From Janthinobacterium rivuli (lineage in GTDB: Bacteria > Pseudomonadota > Gammaproteobacteria > Burkholderiales > Burkholderiaceae_D): DNA of 64,000 bases. The DNA lies in contig NZ_WFLJ01000010.1 in NCBI RefSeq assembly GCF_009208735.1, positions 1-64,000 of the forward strand, in the 5' to 3' direction. The notes beneath the pieces are model-generated. The model did not search any database, was not told the origin of the DNA, and saw only the letters and a program-made list of their open reading frames with translations. Position numbers and translations under genes: made by a program. Within the stretch, counting starts at the first letter, position 1. Each line of letters begins with the position of its first letter. This document shows positions 50,711-59,819 of this stretch, piece by piece.

Positions 50711-52345
50711 ATGACACCTGATTTCAATACCGGCCTCGGCAAAAACAGCGCCAACTACGCGGCCCTCACCCCGCTCGACTATATCGCCAGGGCAGCGGCA
50801 GTATATGGTAATCGCCTGGCAATTGCACATGGCGCCGTACGCCAGACGTGGCGCGAAACGTATGCGCGCACGCGCCGCCTGGCCTCCGGCTTGATCAAGC
50901 TGGGCGTGGGCACGGGCGACACGGTGGCCGTCATGTTGCCGAACACCCCCGCCATGGTGGAAGCGAGCTTCGGCGTCCCGATGGCCGGCGCCGTCCTCAA
51001 TGCCCTCAACATCCGCCTCGACCTGGCCTCGCTGACCTTCATGCTGCGCCATGGCCAGGCGAAAGTCTTGCTGGCCGACACGGAATTCGCCGAGCTGGCG
51101 CGCCAGATGGCGGCGCAGATTCCCGGCCTGCGCGTGATCCAGGTCAATGACGTGCTGGGACCGGAAGTGGGTGCTTTTTCCGACCTCGACTATGAAAGCT
51201 TGCTGGCCAGCGGCGACCCCGACTACGACTGGCAGCCACCGGAGGACGAATGGGACGCCATCGCCCTCAACTACACGTCCGGCACCACGGGCGATCCGAA
51301 AGGCGTCGTTTACCACCACCGGGGCGCGGCGTTGAACGCCCTGTCGAACATCCTGGAATGGGACATGCCCAAGCATGCCGTCTACCTGTGGACCTTGCCC
51401 ATGTTCCACTGCAATGGCTGGTGCTTCCCGTGGACCATCGCCGCGCGCGCGGGCGTGAACGTGTGCCTGCGCAAGTTCGAACCGAAACTCGTGTTCGACC
51501 TGATGCGCGAATTGCGCATCACCCACTATTGCGCGGCGCCCATCGTGCATGCGGCCCTGGCCAACGCGCCGGCCAACTGGCGCGACGGAATCGACTGGAC
51601 CGTGCGCGGCATGGTGGCCGGCGCGCCGCCGCCGGCCGCCATGGTGGCGAAGATCGAAGCCATGGGTTTTGACTTGATCCACTCGTATGGTTTGACGGAA
51701 GTGTACGGTCCGGCCGCCATCTGCGCCGAGCAGGACGAGTGGGCGGCCTTGAGCCAGGAAGAGCGCGCAGTACTCAAATCGCGCCAGGGCGTGCGCTACC
51801 ATTTGCAAAGCGCCGTCGCCGTGATCGACCCGGAAACCATGCAGCACGTGGCGGCCGACGGCGAACAGATCGGCGAGATCATGTTCCGTGGCAACATCTG
51901 CATGAAGGGTTACTTAAAAAATGAAAAGGCGACGCAGGAAGCGTTCGCGGGAGGCTGGTTCCACACGGGCGACCTGGGCGTCATGTATCCGGACGGCTAT
52001 ATCAAGCTGAAGGACCGCAGCAAGGACATCATCATTTCCGGCGGCGAGAACATTTCCAGCGTGGAAGTCGAAGACGCCTTGTACCACCACCCGCAAGTGC
52101 TGGCCGCCGCCGTCATCGCCCAGCCGGACGAGAAATGGGGCGAGACGCCGTGCGCCTTCGTCGAGCTGCGCGAGGGCGGCACGGTGACGGAAGCGGAATT
52201 GATCGCCTTCTGCAAGAACAACCTGGCCGGGTTCAAGGTGCCGAAAGCCATTTATTTCGGCCCCCTGCCCCGCACATCGACGGGCAAGATCCAGAAGTTC
52301 GAATTGCGCAAGCGCATGCAGTCGGACAAGGCCATCGACGTCTAG
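50711..52345 (+). CDS. acyl-CoA synthetase (AMP-binding, ANL family)
   Basis: This 544-residue enzyme should activate a fatty or related carboxylic acid to its acyl-CoA via an acyl-AMP. It shows the P-loop-like YTSGTTGDPKGVVY (about 189-202), HSYGLTEVYGP, the core FHTGDLGVMYPDGYIKLKDRSKD and the catalytic Lys region RTSTGKIQKFELR near the C-terminus. AACAGGAGAC precedes the ATG. It diverges from a Crp/Fnr gene that probably controls it. Its length and ends fit medium/short-chain synthetases of the AlkK type. Confidence 0.9.
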   Translation: MTPDFNTGLGKNSANYAALTPLDYIARAAAVYGNRLAIAHGAVRQTWRETYARTRRLASGLIKLGVGTGDTVAVMLPNTPAMVEASFGVPMAGAVLNALNIRLDLASLTFMLRHGQAKVLLADTEFAELARQMAAQIPGLRVIQVNDVLGPEVGAFSDLDYESLLASGDPDYDWQPPEDEWDAIALNYTSGTTGDPKGVVYHHRGAALNALSNILEWDMPKHAVYLWTLPMFHCNGWCFPWTIAARAGVNVCLRKFEPKLVFDLMRELRITHYCAAPIVHAALANAPANWRDGIDWTVRGMVAGAPPPAAMVAKIEAMGFDLIHSYGLTEVYGPAAICAEQDEWAALSQEERAVLKSRQGVRYHLQSAVAVIDPETMQHVAADGEQIGEIMFRGNICMKGYLKNEKATQEAFAGGWFHTGDLGVMYPDGYIKLKDRSKDIIISGGENISSVEVEDALYHHPQVLAAAVIAQPDEKWGETPCAFVELREGGTVTEAELIAFCKNNLAGFKVPKAIYFGPLPRTSTGKIQKFELRKRMQSDKAIDV

Positions 52346-52347
52346 GC

Positions 52348-53748
52348 TTAGCTGCCCTTGCCTGTCAGCCACGCCGGCTGCGCCACCACCAGGCGCGAGA
52401 AGCTGGCGATGCTGGCCACGGCGGCGAAGCCTGCCGCCAGGCACAGCGCATACGTCGTGCCCCGGCTGGCGGAAACCGTGAAGCAATACGCGACCAGCGC
52501 CGCGCCCGTCGCTTGCCCGATCAGGCGCGAGGTGGCCACCACGCCGCTGGCGCCGCCGGCCCGCTCGGGCGGCGCGCTGCCCATGATGGCTTTCAGATTG
52601 GGCGCCTGGAAAAAGCCGAAACCGATGCCGCACAAGGCCATGCGCCAGCCGATGTCGAACGCGCTCGGGTGGCCCGGTATCCACACGAGGGTCAGCAAGC
52701 CGCCGGCCAGCGCCGCCAGGCCGATGCCGCCCAGCACGCCCGGCGAATAGCGGTCGCTCAGGCGCCCCGCCACGGGCGCCATCACGGCCACCAGCGCGGC
52801 CCACGGCGTCATCAGGAAACCCGTCTCGACGGGCGAACGGCCCAGGGTGATTTCAAAATAGAATGGCAGCGAGACGAAGGCCAGCCCTTGCGCGGCAAAC
52901 GTGCAGATGGCCGTCAGCGACGACAGCAAAAACAGGGGACGACGGAACAGGTCGATCGGCAGCATGGGCGCCGCATGCCCCGCCTGGCGGCGCAGCAGCA
53001 AAACAAAGAAAATCACCACGGCGACCAGTTCCGGCAGCAAGGTCGACAAGGCGGCATGGTGGGCCGCGTCGCCGAACAGCAAAATGAGCAAGCCGAAGGC
53101 GCCCACGTTGTACAGCGCCGTGCGCGCATCAAGCGTATGGCCGGACAACTTGGTCGCCGGCAGCATGCGGCTGGCCAGGAAAAAGCCGGCCACGCCCAGC
53201 GGCACATTGATGGCGAACAGCCATGGCCACGACGCCGTCGCCAGGATCAGCGAGGCGGCCGTGGGCCCGATGGCGAACGCGACGGCCACCACCAGCGCAT
53301 TGTTGCCGAACGCGCGGCCCAGCAAGTGTTTCGGATACAGGGCCCGCAGCAGCGCCGTGTTGACGCTCATCATGGCGCTGGCGCCGACGCCCTGGAACAA
53401 GCGCGCAACCACCAGCGACGGCAAGGCCCAGGCCAGCGCGCAGGCGAGCGAGGCCACAGTAAACAGGAGCATGCCCGCGATAAACACGCGCCGGTAGCCG
53501 GCGATTTCACCGAGAGCGGAAAACGGCAGCAGGGTCGCCACCATGGCCAGCTGATACACGTTGACGATCCAGACGGAGGCGGCCGGCGTCGTGTGCAACT
53601 CGCTGGCGATGGCCGGCAAGGCCGTGTTGGCGATCGCCGTATCGAGCGAGGCCATACCGACGCCGATGGCCAGCGCCAGCATGGCCCATCCACGGGCGCC
53701 GGGGGGCAAGCCATCCTCGCCCACCATCACTGGTTGCGTGTGCTGCAT
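52348..53748 (-). CDS. MFS drug:H+ antiporter, DHA2 (EmrB/QacA-like) family
   Basis: This 466-residue inner-membrane exporter has about 14 hydrophobic segments. It shows SLDTAIANTALPAIASEL near residue 36, VNVYQLAMVATLLPF, and ARLFQGVGASAMMSVNTALLRALYP, all typical of the DHA2 group. It converges on the acyl-CoA synthetase gene with a 2-bp gap. The substrate is unknown. No regulator gene is adjacent, though an ACATGTATGT stretch lies just upstream of its start. Confidence 0.87.
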   Translation of the reverse strand: MQHTQPVMVGEDGLPPGARGWAMLALAIGVGMASLDTAIANTALPAIASELHTTPAASVWIVNVYQLAMVATLLPFSALGEIAGYRRVFIAGMLLFTVASLACALAWALPSLVVARLFQGVGASAMMSVNTALLRALYPKHLLGRAFGNNALVVAVAFAIGPTAASLILATASWPWLFAINVPLGVAGFFLASRMLPATKLSGHTLDARTALYNVGAFGLLILLFGDAAHHAALSTLLPELVAVVIFFVLLLRRQAGHAAPMLPIDLFRRPLFLLSSLTAICTFAAQGLAFVSLPFYFEITLGRSPVETGFLMTPWAALVAVMAPVAGRLSDRYSPGVLGGIGLAALAGGLLTLVWIPGHPSAFDIGWRMALCGIGFGFFQAPNLKAIMGSAPPERAGGASGVVATSRLIGQATGAALVAYCFTVSASRGTTYALCLAAGFAAVASIASFSRLVVAQPAWLTGKGS

Positions 53749-53821
53749 ACACTACCTGTTCATCTTGCTGATCCGGCCAATACACTAACATGTATGTAAT
53801 AAACCTGCAGGACAGGCCAGC

Positions 53822-54538
53822 TTACTTCTGGCAATCGATGACCTTGAAGTCTTTCGAGTAACAGATGCGTAGTTCCCCCGTATGCTTTTCATAGCCGAGC
53901 CAGCGCCCCTTCAGCTGCGGATTGTGTTGCTTCATCCACTGGAACAACTCGTTTTTCGGCATGGTGGAATCCGGCAATGTCAGGGCCTGGAATAGTTCGC
54001 GTTCCTTCTCGAAATACTGCTTGGCCGTATCGAAATCGCAGGCGCCATGCTTTTCCCATTCGCCCTGCAGCAAGGCTTCGCCCGGCTGCATGCACATATA
54101 GGGCAGGATGTCGGACGGCGCCAGCTTCGGCAAATTGCCCTTGCAATAGCGCGGGTGCAAGTCCGTCTTGCGCGGCGGCGTCACGGAAATGTCTTCGCAC
54201 GAGGCGGGATTATTCGACTGCGCCCACAGGCCATGCACGATCCAGCCGAACTGGTTGCTCTCGGCGCACTGGAAGCCGGCCTTTTTCGACACGGCGCCAC
54301 GGCGGCGCTGGCTGTCGCAAAAGCCTGGCGACCACGACAGCGCCAGCATAAAGTAATCGGTGGGCACGTTGGTACTTTGCTTGTAGCACGTGTTTTTCTC
54401 GTCCGACGGCTTGACGTCGTAATCGTAGTAACTGACGTTGCGCGGAATGGCGCACGTGGCATCGGCCGCATGGACGGCGCCAGCGGACAGGCTGAGCAAA
54501 ACGGCGGCCAAGGCCGGCATGACAGTTCTCAATTGCAT
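53822..54538 (-). CDS. ribonuclease T2 family protein
   Basis: This 238-residue secreted or periplasmic endoribonuclease has a signal peptide (about 1-24, ending GAVHA). Both catalytic segments are intact: CAS-I FGWIVHGLWAQ with H102, and CAS-II GEWEKHGACDF with E160, K163 and H164 (GEWEKHG). Multiple Cys residues should pair. It probably degrades external RNA to cyclic nucleotides. It lies between a drug exporter gene and ilvE and shares no obvious operon with either. Confidence 0.92.
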   Translation of the reverse strand: MQLRTVMPALAAVLLSLSAGAVHAADATCAIPRNVSYYDYDVKPSDEKNTCYKQSTNVPTDYFMLALSWSPGFCDSQRRRGAVSKKAGFQCAESNQFGWIVHGLWAQSNNPASCEDISVTPPRKTDLHPRYCKGNLPKLAPSDILPYMCMQPGEALLQGEWEKHGACDFDTAKQYFEKERELFQALTLPDSTMPKNELFQWMKQHNPQLKGRWLGYEKHTGELRICYSKDFKVIDCQK

Positions 54539-54563
54539 AGGGTTTTCCTTTCAGAATATAAAA

Positions 54564-54585
54564 CGCCGGCAACTGAGTGCCGGCG
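54564..54585. terminator. terminator-like hairpin between ilvE and the RNase T2 gene
   Basis: CGCCGGCA and TGCCGGCG form perfect 8-bp arms around ACTGAG, 27 bp after the ilvE stop on the minus strand. The minus-strand continuation reads TTTTATATT. Confidence 0.75.
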
Positions 54586-54611
54586 CGGTATCAATCAATC
54601 AAGCAAGTGCA

Positions 54612-55712
54612 TCAGCAAACTTTATGCATCCAGCCATGCGTATCCGGTGCCGTGCCATGCTGCAAGCCCAGCAGCGCTTCGCGCAGGGCCAGGGTGACGG
54701 CGCCGTTTTCATTATTGTTGATCGTCATTTCAAAGCCATTGGCCTTGGCCACGCCCACGGGCGTGATGACGGCGGCCGTGCCGCAGGCGAACACTTCGGT
54801 CATGCGGCCCGAGGCGATGTCGTCGCGCCATTGCTGGACGGACAATTTACGCTCTTCCGTCGCATAGCCGAGGTCTTTCGCCATTTCCAGCAGGCTACGG
54901 CGAGTAATGCCTGGCAGCAAGGTGCCCGTCAGTTCCGGCGTCACGACGGTGATCTTCTCGCCATCCTTGTAGACGAAGAACAGATTCATCCCGCCCATTT
55001 CCTCGATGAATTCGCGGTGCACGGCGTCCAGCCACACGACCTGGTCGCAACCTTTCTCTTGCGCTTGCGACTGGGCCATCAGGCTGGCCGCGTAGTTGCC
55101 CGCGCACTTGGCTTCACCCGTGCCGCCCGGTGCGGCGCGCACGAAGTCTTCGCTGATCCACACGGTGACGGGTTTCACGCCTTTCGGGAAATAGGCGCCA
55201 GCCGGCGAGGCGAACAGCACGAACAGGTATTCTTCCGATGGACGCACGCCCAGGTAGGGATCGGTGGCGATCATCAGCGGACGCATGTACAGGCTCTCGC
55301 CCGTGTTCTTCGGCACCCAGTTGCGGTCTTGCGCGATCAGCGCGTCGCCCGCTTCCAGGAACAGCTCGACAGGAATGGCCGGCATGGCCAGGCGCGCGGC
55401 GCTGCGGTTGAAACGTTCCGCGTTTTGTTCTGGACGGAAAGTCTTGATGCTGCCGTCAGGCTGCGCGAACGCTTTGTAACCTTCGAAGATGGCCTGGCCG
55501 TAGTGCAGCGACGAGGCGGACGGGTCCAGCATCAAAGGGCCGTAAGCCTTCAGTTCGCCCTGCTGCCACTTGCCGTCGCGGTAAGGGATCACCACCATGT
55601 GGTCGGTGAAGATGCGGCCGAAGGCGGGATTGACCATGCGCGCGGCGCGTTCGGCGTCGGACAAGGGGTGGGCGGATGGGGTGACGACGAGATTCGGTGT
55701 GGAAGTGGTCAT
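54612..55712 (-). CDS. ilvE: branched-chain amino acid aminotransferase
   Basis: This 366-residue fold-type IV PLP enzyme makes or breaks leucine, isoleucine and valine by transamination with 2-oxoglutarate. It shows SSLHYGQAIFEGYKAF, RPLMIATDPYLGVRPS, and the PLP-lysine region GTGEAKCAGNYAAS near residue 204, plus EEMGGMNLFFV and FACGTAAVITPVG. The length and motifs match the type II IlvE branch. It is monocistronic, with a terminator-like hairpin downstream. Confidence 0.93.
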   Translation of the reverse strand: MTTSTPNLVVTPSAHPLSDAERAARMVNPAFGRIFTDHMVVIPYRDGKWQQGELKAYGPLMLDPSASSLHYGQAIFEGYKAFAQPDGSIKTFRPEQNAERFNRSAARLAMPAIPVELFLEAGDALIAQDRNWVPKNTGESLYMRPLMIATDPYLGVRPSEEYLFVLFASPAGAYFPKGVKPVTVWISEDFVRAAPGGTGEAKCAGNYAASLMAQSQAQEKGCDQVVWLDAVHREFIEEMGGMNLFFVYKDGEKITVVTPELTGTLLPGITRRSLLEMAKDLGYATEERKLSVQQWRDDIASGRMTEVFACGTAAVITPVGVAKANGFEMTINNNENGAVTLALREALLGLQHGTAPDTHGWMHKVC

Positions 55713-55840
55713 GGCAGCAATGGGAACTAGTGAACAGTATCCCTATTGTAGCGCCTCTGGCGCCCGATCAGGCAAACGCGGATGGCCGGACAAGGCGGGC
55801 AAGACGGCAGCCCCGCTGCGCGATGAACGGCATCATCATT

Positions 55841-55860
55841 TGCGAATGATTCTCGTTTGC
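55841..55860. promoter_or_regulatory. Fur box upstream of PepSY-flavoreductase gene
   Basis: TGCGAATGATTCTCGTTTGC resembles the Fur consensus (minus strand ACGAGAATCATTC). An AT-rich GTTAATATAT follows. The gene starts about 70 bp downstream. Confidence 0.72.
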
Positions 55861-55931
55861 GTTAATATATCAGCCTTCCTTCTTCCCCGCCATGCCCGAC
55901 GCTCCGCATGGCGGCGCTTTCGAAAGCCGCC

Positions 55932-58469
55932 ATGACGACCTCCTCCCTTCCACACTCCCTGCCGCGCGCCAGCGTCGACGAGGCGCCGCAGACCAGCCAG
56001 CAGCGCCAGCTTGCCGCCAACCCGCCACAACGGCGCTGGCACTGGAACTGGAAGCAGCTGTGGTTCCAGCTGCACTGGTTCATCGGCATCACGGCCGGCA
56101 CGGTGCTGGTGATCATCGGCTTGAGCGGCGCCACCCTGGCCTTCAAGGATGAATTGCTCGACCTGATGAACCCCGGGGTGCGCCATGTCGCCGTGGAAAC
56201 GCGCGCGCCGCTCACGCCGGCCCAGCTGAGCAACATCGCGGCGGCCGAGCACAGCCAGCGCGTCGCCTCGATCACCCTGTATGCGGAGGCGGGCGCGGCG
56301 CCCCGCGTCTTCTTCGCGCCGAAGAATGGCCAGCGGCGCGGCGAGTCCGTCTATCTGCACCCGTACACGGGCGCGACCCAGCCGGCGTTGACGGGCGCGG
56401 GCTTTTTCGAGTGGACGGAGTCATTGCACCGCTGGCTGCTGCTGCCCCGCGATCCGGGCCGGCAAGTGGCGGGCGCGCTGGCCCTGTGCCTGCTGGGCCT
56501 GGCATTCTCGGGCCTGTACCTGCGCTGGCCCCGCCGCCCGCTGGACTGGCGCACCTGGCTGACCTTCGACCCTGCCTTGAAAGGCCGCTCCTTCCTGTGG
56601 AATCTGCACACCGTGGCCGGCACCTGGTGCCTGGTGGTCTACGTGGCGCTGACCCTGACTGGCATCTATTGGAGCTATGACGTGGTGCGCGACAATATCG
56701 ACGCCTGGGCCGGCAAGCCGCCAAGGATGGCACAGGCGCCCGCGAAAAAGGGCGGCGTCAAGGAAAAGGCGCCCGCCGTCGACGTCGGCCTGGCCTGGAG
56801 CAGCTTCCAGCGGCACGCCCCCGGCTGGACCCTGGCCAGCATGCGCCTGCCCGTGCGTCCTGGCGAAGCCGTGCAATTCACGTGGCTGGCCAGCGATGCG
56901 CCGCACGAGCGGGCGCGCAGCCGCCTGAGCATTGCAGCGGCCGACGGCGCGGTGACGGAAAACGAACCGTACAGCCAGCAAGCGCTGGGCGCGCGCCTCG
57001 TCAACATCATTTATCCGCTGCACATGGGCACGTATTTCGGTTTGCCGGGCCGCATCATCGTTACTCTCGCCAGCCTGGGCCTGCCCCTGTTCGCCATCAC
57101 GGGCTGGATGTTGTACCTGGGCCGCCGCAAGGCTAAGCGAGCTGTGCAGGCGCAGCGCGCCCTGCTGGGCGCCGGCGCGCCAGGCCAGGCGAACACGGGC
57201 TTGCCGACCCTGGTAGCCTACGCGAGCCAGTCGGGCCAGGCCGAGCGCCTGGCCCTGGAAAGCGCGCGCGCCCTGCAGCAGGCGGGCGTGGCCGTCGACG
57301 TGCAGTCGCTGGACCGTTTTGATCCCGCGCAGTTGCGCCAGTACGAACGGGCCCTGATCGTCGCCAGTACCTTTGGCGACGGCGAGGCGCCGGACGGCAC
57401 GCGCCGCTTCGCGCGCCTGCTGCAGCAAACCTCGGGCATGCCGCTGGCGGGCCTGGAATTCGGCATGCTGGCCCTGGGCGACCGCCATTACAGCGCCTTC
57501 TGCGGCTTCGGCAATGCGTTGGCGCAGCAGTTGCAAGCGCTGGGCGCCGCGCCCTTGTTCCCCTTGATCGAAGTGGACAAGCACGACGCGCAAGCGCTGG
57601 CCGACTGGTCCACAGCGCTGGCCCGCTGCAGCGGCAGCGCCATCGACGCCATCGGCGTGCAGGAAGAAGCGTCGTATGCCGAGTGGCGCCTGACGCGCCG
57701 CGTGCTGCTCAATCCGGGCAGCCTGGGCGGCGAGCTGCATGAAATCACCTTGACGGGCCCGGCCGGCGCCACCTGGGAAGCGGGCGCGCTGGCGGAAATC
57801 ATCGCGTGCAACGCCGATGGCAGCGAGGGCGACGCGCAGCATGCACAGCACGCGCCGCGCAGCTATTCGCTCGCGTCGCTGCCGTCCGATGGCGAACTGC
57901 AATTGCTGGTGCGCCAGGAACGCCATGCGGGCGGCGAGAACGAGGGCCATGGCGTCTGTTCCGGCTGGCTCACGCGCTACGCCCCGCTGGGCAGCCCCAT
58001 CCGTTTGCGCCTGCAAGCCAATCCCGCCTTCGCGCCCGCCCTGGTGGACGTGCCCTGCATTTATATCGGCAACGGTTCCGGCCTGGCCGGCCTGCGTGCG
58101 CACCTGCGCGCACGCCAGCGGGCGGGACTGGCCCGCAACTGGCTGCTGTTCGGCGAACGCCAGCAAGCTTTTGACAGCATCTGCGATGAAGAGTTGCAAG
58201 GCTGGCGCGACGCCGGCCACCTTGGGCGCCTGGACCGCGTCTTTTCGCGCGATGGCAAGGATGGCGGCAAACGTGAATACGTGCAGGACCGCCTGCGCGC
58301 CAACGCCGGCGAGCTGCGCGACTGGCTGACGCAAGGCGCCATCGTCTACGTGTGCGGCAGCCTGCACGGCATGGCGGCAGGAATCGATGCTGTCCTGCAA
58401 GAAGCACTGGGCCAGGAGGGTCTCGACGCCCTGCTGGCGGCCGGACGCTACCGCCGCGACGTGTATTGA
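55932..58469 (+). CDS. PepSY membrane domain fused to flavodoxin / FAD-NADPH reductase (probable ferric or ferrisiderophore reductase)
   Basis: This 845-residue fusion has an N-terminal PepSY-type part with four membrane segments: one near 35-65, a pair near 170-245, and one near 370-395. A flavodoxin-like FMN domain follows (about 420-560, with LVAYASQSGQAERL and ASTFGDGEAPDG), then an FAD/NAD(P)H reductase part (RSYSLASLPSD, IYIGNGSGLAGLRAHL, C-terminal GRYRRDVY). It should carry electrons from NADPH across FAD and FMN to a substrate at or beyond the membrane. The Fur box upstream points to iron reduction. The ATG at 55932 is preferred over 55908 for its GAAAG. Confidence 0.83.
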   Translation: MTTSSLPHSLPRASVDEAPQTSQQRQLAANPPQRRWHWNWKQLWFQLHWFIGITAGTVLVIIGLSGATLAFKDELLDLMNPGVRHVAVETRAPLTPAQLSNIAAAEHSQRVASITLYAEAGAAPRVFFAPKNGQRRGESVYLHPYTGATQPALTGAGFFEWTESLHRWLLLPRDPGRQVAGALALCLLGLAFSGLYLRWPRRPLDWRTWLTFDPALKGRSFLWNLHTVAGTWCLVVYVALTLTGIYWSYDVVRDNIDAWAGKPPRMAQAPAKKGGVKEKAPAVDVGLAWSSFQRHAPGWTLASMRLPVRPGEAVQFTWLASDAPHERARSRLSIAAADGAVTENEPYSQQALGARLVNIIYPLHMGTYFGLPGRIIVTLASLGLPLFAITGWMLYLGRRKAKRAVQAQRALLGAGAPGQANTGLPTLVAYASQSGQAERLALESARALQQAGVAVDVQSLDRFDPAQLRQYERALIVASTFGDGEAPDGTRRFARLLQQTSGMPLAGLEFGMLALGDRHYSAFCGFGNALAQQLQALGAAPLFPLIEVDKHDAQALADWSTALARCSGSAIDAIGVQEEASYAEWRLTRRVLLNPGSLGGELHEITLTGPAGATWEAGALAEIIACNADGSEGDAQHAQHAPRSYSLASLPSDGELQLLVRQERHAGGENEGHGVCSGWLTRYAPLGSPIRLRLQANPAFAPALVDVPCIYIGNGSGLAGLRAHLRARQRAGLARNWLLFGERQQAFDSICDEELQGWRDAGHLGRLDRVFSRDGKDGGKREYVQDRLRANAGELRDWLTQGAIVYVCGSLHGMAAGIDAVLQEALGQEGLDALLAAGRYRRDVY

Positions 58470-58604
58470 TCCGCCTCAACCCGCACCCGGCGCCGCCCGG
58501 CTATGTGGGCAGGCGCACAGTCAGCGCCAGCCATCGGACTACAGTGGGGACATCGCGGCATGGCGACCTGCCCGCCGCGCCACCCACCGTTTGCGAGGCA
58601 CCCC

Positions 58605-58790
58605 ATGAAAAACCCCTGGATGAGCATGTACCTGAGCGCCGCCAACCGCATCGCCAACACGGCGCGCGGCCACGCCACGGCCGCCGTCAAGCGCGAAGCG
58701 GCGAAAAACACGCGACAATTGACGCAAGTGTGGTTCGATTCTTTCCTGCCACAGGCAGGCAAGCCCAGGCGCAGCCGCAAGGCCAAGTAA
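58605..58790 (+). CDS. small basic hypothetical protein
   Basis: This 61-residue, Lys/Arg-rich cytoplasmic protein (MKNPWMSMYLSAANRIANTA at the start, GKPRRSRKAK at the end) has no known domain. GCGAGG lies before the ATG. The composition suggests binding of nucleic acid or membrane, but there is no direct evidence. It stands between the reductase gene and a second small gene. Confidence 0.5.
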   Translation: MKNPWMSMYLSAANRIANTARGHATAAVKREAAKNTRQLTQVWFDSFLPQAGKPRRSRKAK

Positions 58791-58941
58791 GCGCCTGGCA
58801 CCAGGCGAACTGGTGCGGTGCATCACAGCAATAAGTTGAAGTTACAATCAGATGAACTAAACTGCAAGCATGGTAGTACATAAGAAAGTGACCGGCAGGC
58901 GCCGCATCCCCGCGCCGCCGCCGGGACACCGGGAGACGACC

Positions 58942-59097
58942 ATGTTGACGCTCAAAGTGCTGGCCTGCCTCGCCCTGTCGGCCCTGCTGCTCGTACCCCT
59001 CGTGTTGCGGGATACGATGCAAACATCGGCCGGGCAGCAATTGCAGGTGCCGAATGTCGATGCGCAAGGCATGTGGGCCCACTGGCCCAAGCAATAA
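58942..59097 (+). CDS. small single-pass membrane or exported protein
   Basis: This 51-residue protein has a hydrophobic segment (LKVLACLALSALLLVPLVL) right after the start and a short polar tail ending WAHWPKQ. CGGGAGACGACC before the ATG at 58942 supports this start. Its stop codon lies inside the first unit of a 22-bp tandem duplication. Function is unknown. Confidence 0.5.
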   Translation: MLTLKVLACLALSALLLVPLVLRDTMQTSAGQQLQVPNVDAQGMWAHWPKQ

Positions 59098-59135
59098 GGC
59101 GCGCGGCTGAGAACAATAAGACGCGCGGCTGAGAA
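59092..59135. repeat. tandem duplication of 22 bp
   Basis: Two adjacent 22-bp units (59092-59113 and 59114-59135), beginning CAATAAG and ending GGCTGAGAA, differ at one position (G in the first, A in the second). The first unit includes the stop codon of the small gene upstream. Confidence 0.85.
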
Positions 59136-59417
59136 AACGTCGCTGACTGCGTTGCCGTGCCTCGTCGTACATTCGTACTGCCTTCGGCACGGCGCCTTGC
59201 CAGCGGCGTTTTTCAGCGGCGCTCGGCAACATGCCGCATCGTTAAAAACCGCTTTGTTGCGGGTGGGAATTTTTTCCTCCATCCATTTGCTTTTGCCGTG
59301 TTTTCTTGTTCCCCTCTTCACCATATTTTTGATCCAGATCATGGATTTACCCCTTCGCTGCGCCCAAACTGGAACAGTCCGCATCGCGCCGCGACGGACT
59401 TAACCGGGAGCGTCGGC
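59098..59417. other. intergenic region upstream of hemerythrin gene
   Basis: This 320-bp stretch has no gene that I can support. It holds the tandem duplication (59092-59135), a T-rich section (59200-59330), an FNR-like box (59329-59342) and the ribosome binding site of the hemerythrin gene. Confidence 0.6.
59329..59342. promoter_or_regulatory. FNR/Anr-type box upstream of hemerythrin gene
   Basis: TTGATCCAGATCAT matches TTGAT-N4-ATCAA at all but the last position. Its centre is about 82 bp before the hemerythrin ATG, a reasonable place for class II activation with a short leader. Confidence 0.65.
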
Positions 59418-59816
59418 ATGGGTGAATCGGATTGGAAAGACGAGATGGCGCTGGGCGTGCCCGCCATTGACGAGGCGCATGAGGCGCTGTTTCACGAGTT
59501 GGCACGGCTGGGGAAATTGAGCGACCAGCATTTCAGCGTGGCGTTTCGCGAGCTGATCGCGGCCGTCGAGCGCGATTTCCGCGAGGAAGAGGATTTGATG
59601 GAACAAATCGCCTTTCCCTCGCTGGCCAACCACCGCGAACAGCATGCGCGCGTACTGAGCGGCTTGCACCATGCCTGGGCCGCCGTCGATGAAGGCGACC
59701 TGGAACAGGGGCGCCATGCGCTGTCGCTGTTGCCGCAATGGCTGATCTTCCACCAGGCCACCATGGACCTGGCCCTGGCGGCGGCGCTGGAACTGGTGCA
59801 GCGCCAGCCCAACTAG
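59418..59816 (+). CDS. bacteriohemerythrin-like protein
   Basis: This 132-residue four-helix protein probably binds O2 or NO at a di-iron site. Likely ligands are H21, E57 (in REEEDLM), H72 and H76 (NHREQH), H112 and D117 (FHQATMD). The position that is usually His in the HFxxEE motif is Asp here (D53, RDFREEE), so one canonical ligand is changed. GGGAG precedes the ATG at 59418, and no fused signalling domain is present. An FNR-like box upstream suggests expression at low oxygen. It converges on the next gene. Confidence 0.83.
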   Translation: MGESDWKDEMALGVPAIDEAHEALFHELARLGKLSDQHFSVAFRELIAAVERDFREEEDLMEQIAFPSLANHREQHARVLSGLHHAWAAVDEGDLEQGRHALSLLPQWLIFHQATMDLALAAALELVQRQPN

Positions 59817-59819
59817 ACG

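Noticed and set aside
56421..58400. 659-residue minus-strand frame opposite the PepSY-reductase gene
   Set aside because: The plus strand encodes recognisable membrane, flavodoxin and reductase domains; the reverse frame has no domain.
59098..59417. Possible small genes in the gap before the hemerythrin gene
   Set aside because: Short open frames exist but none has a ribosome binding site or coding-like composition.
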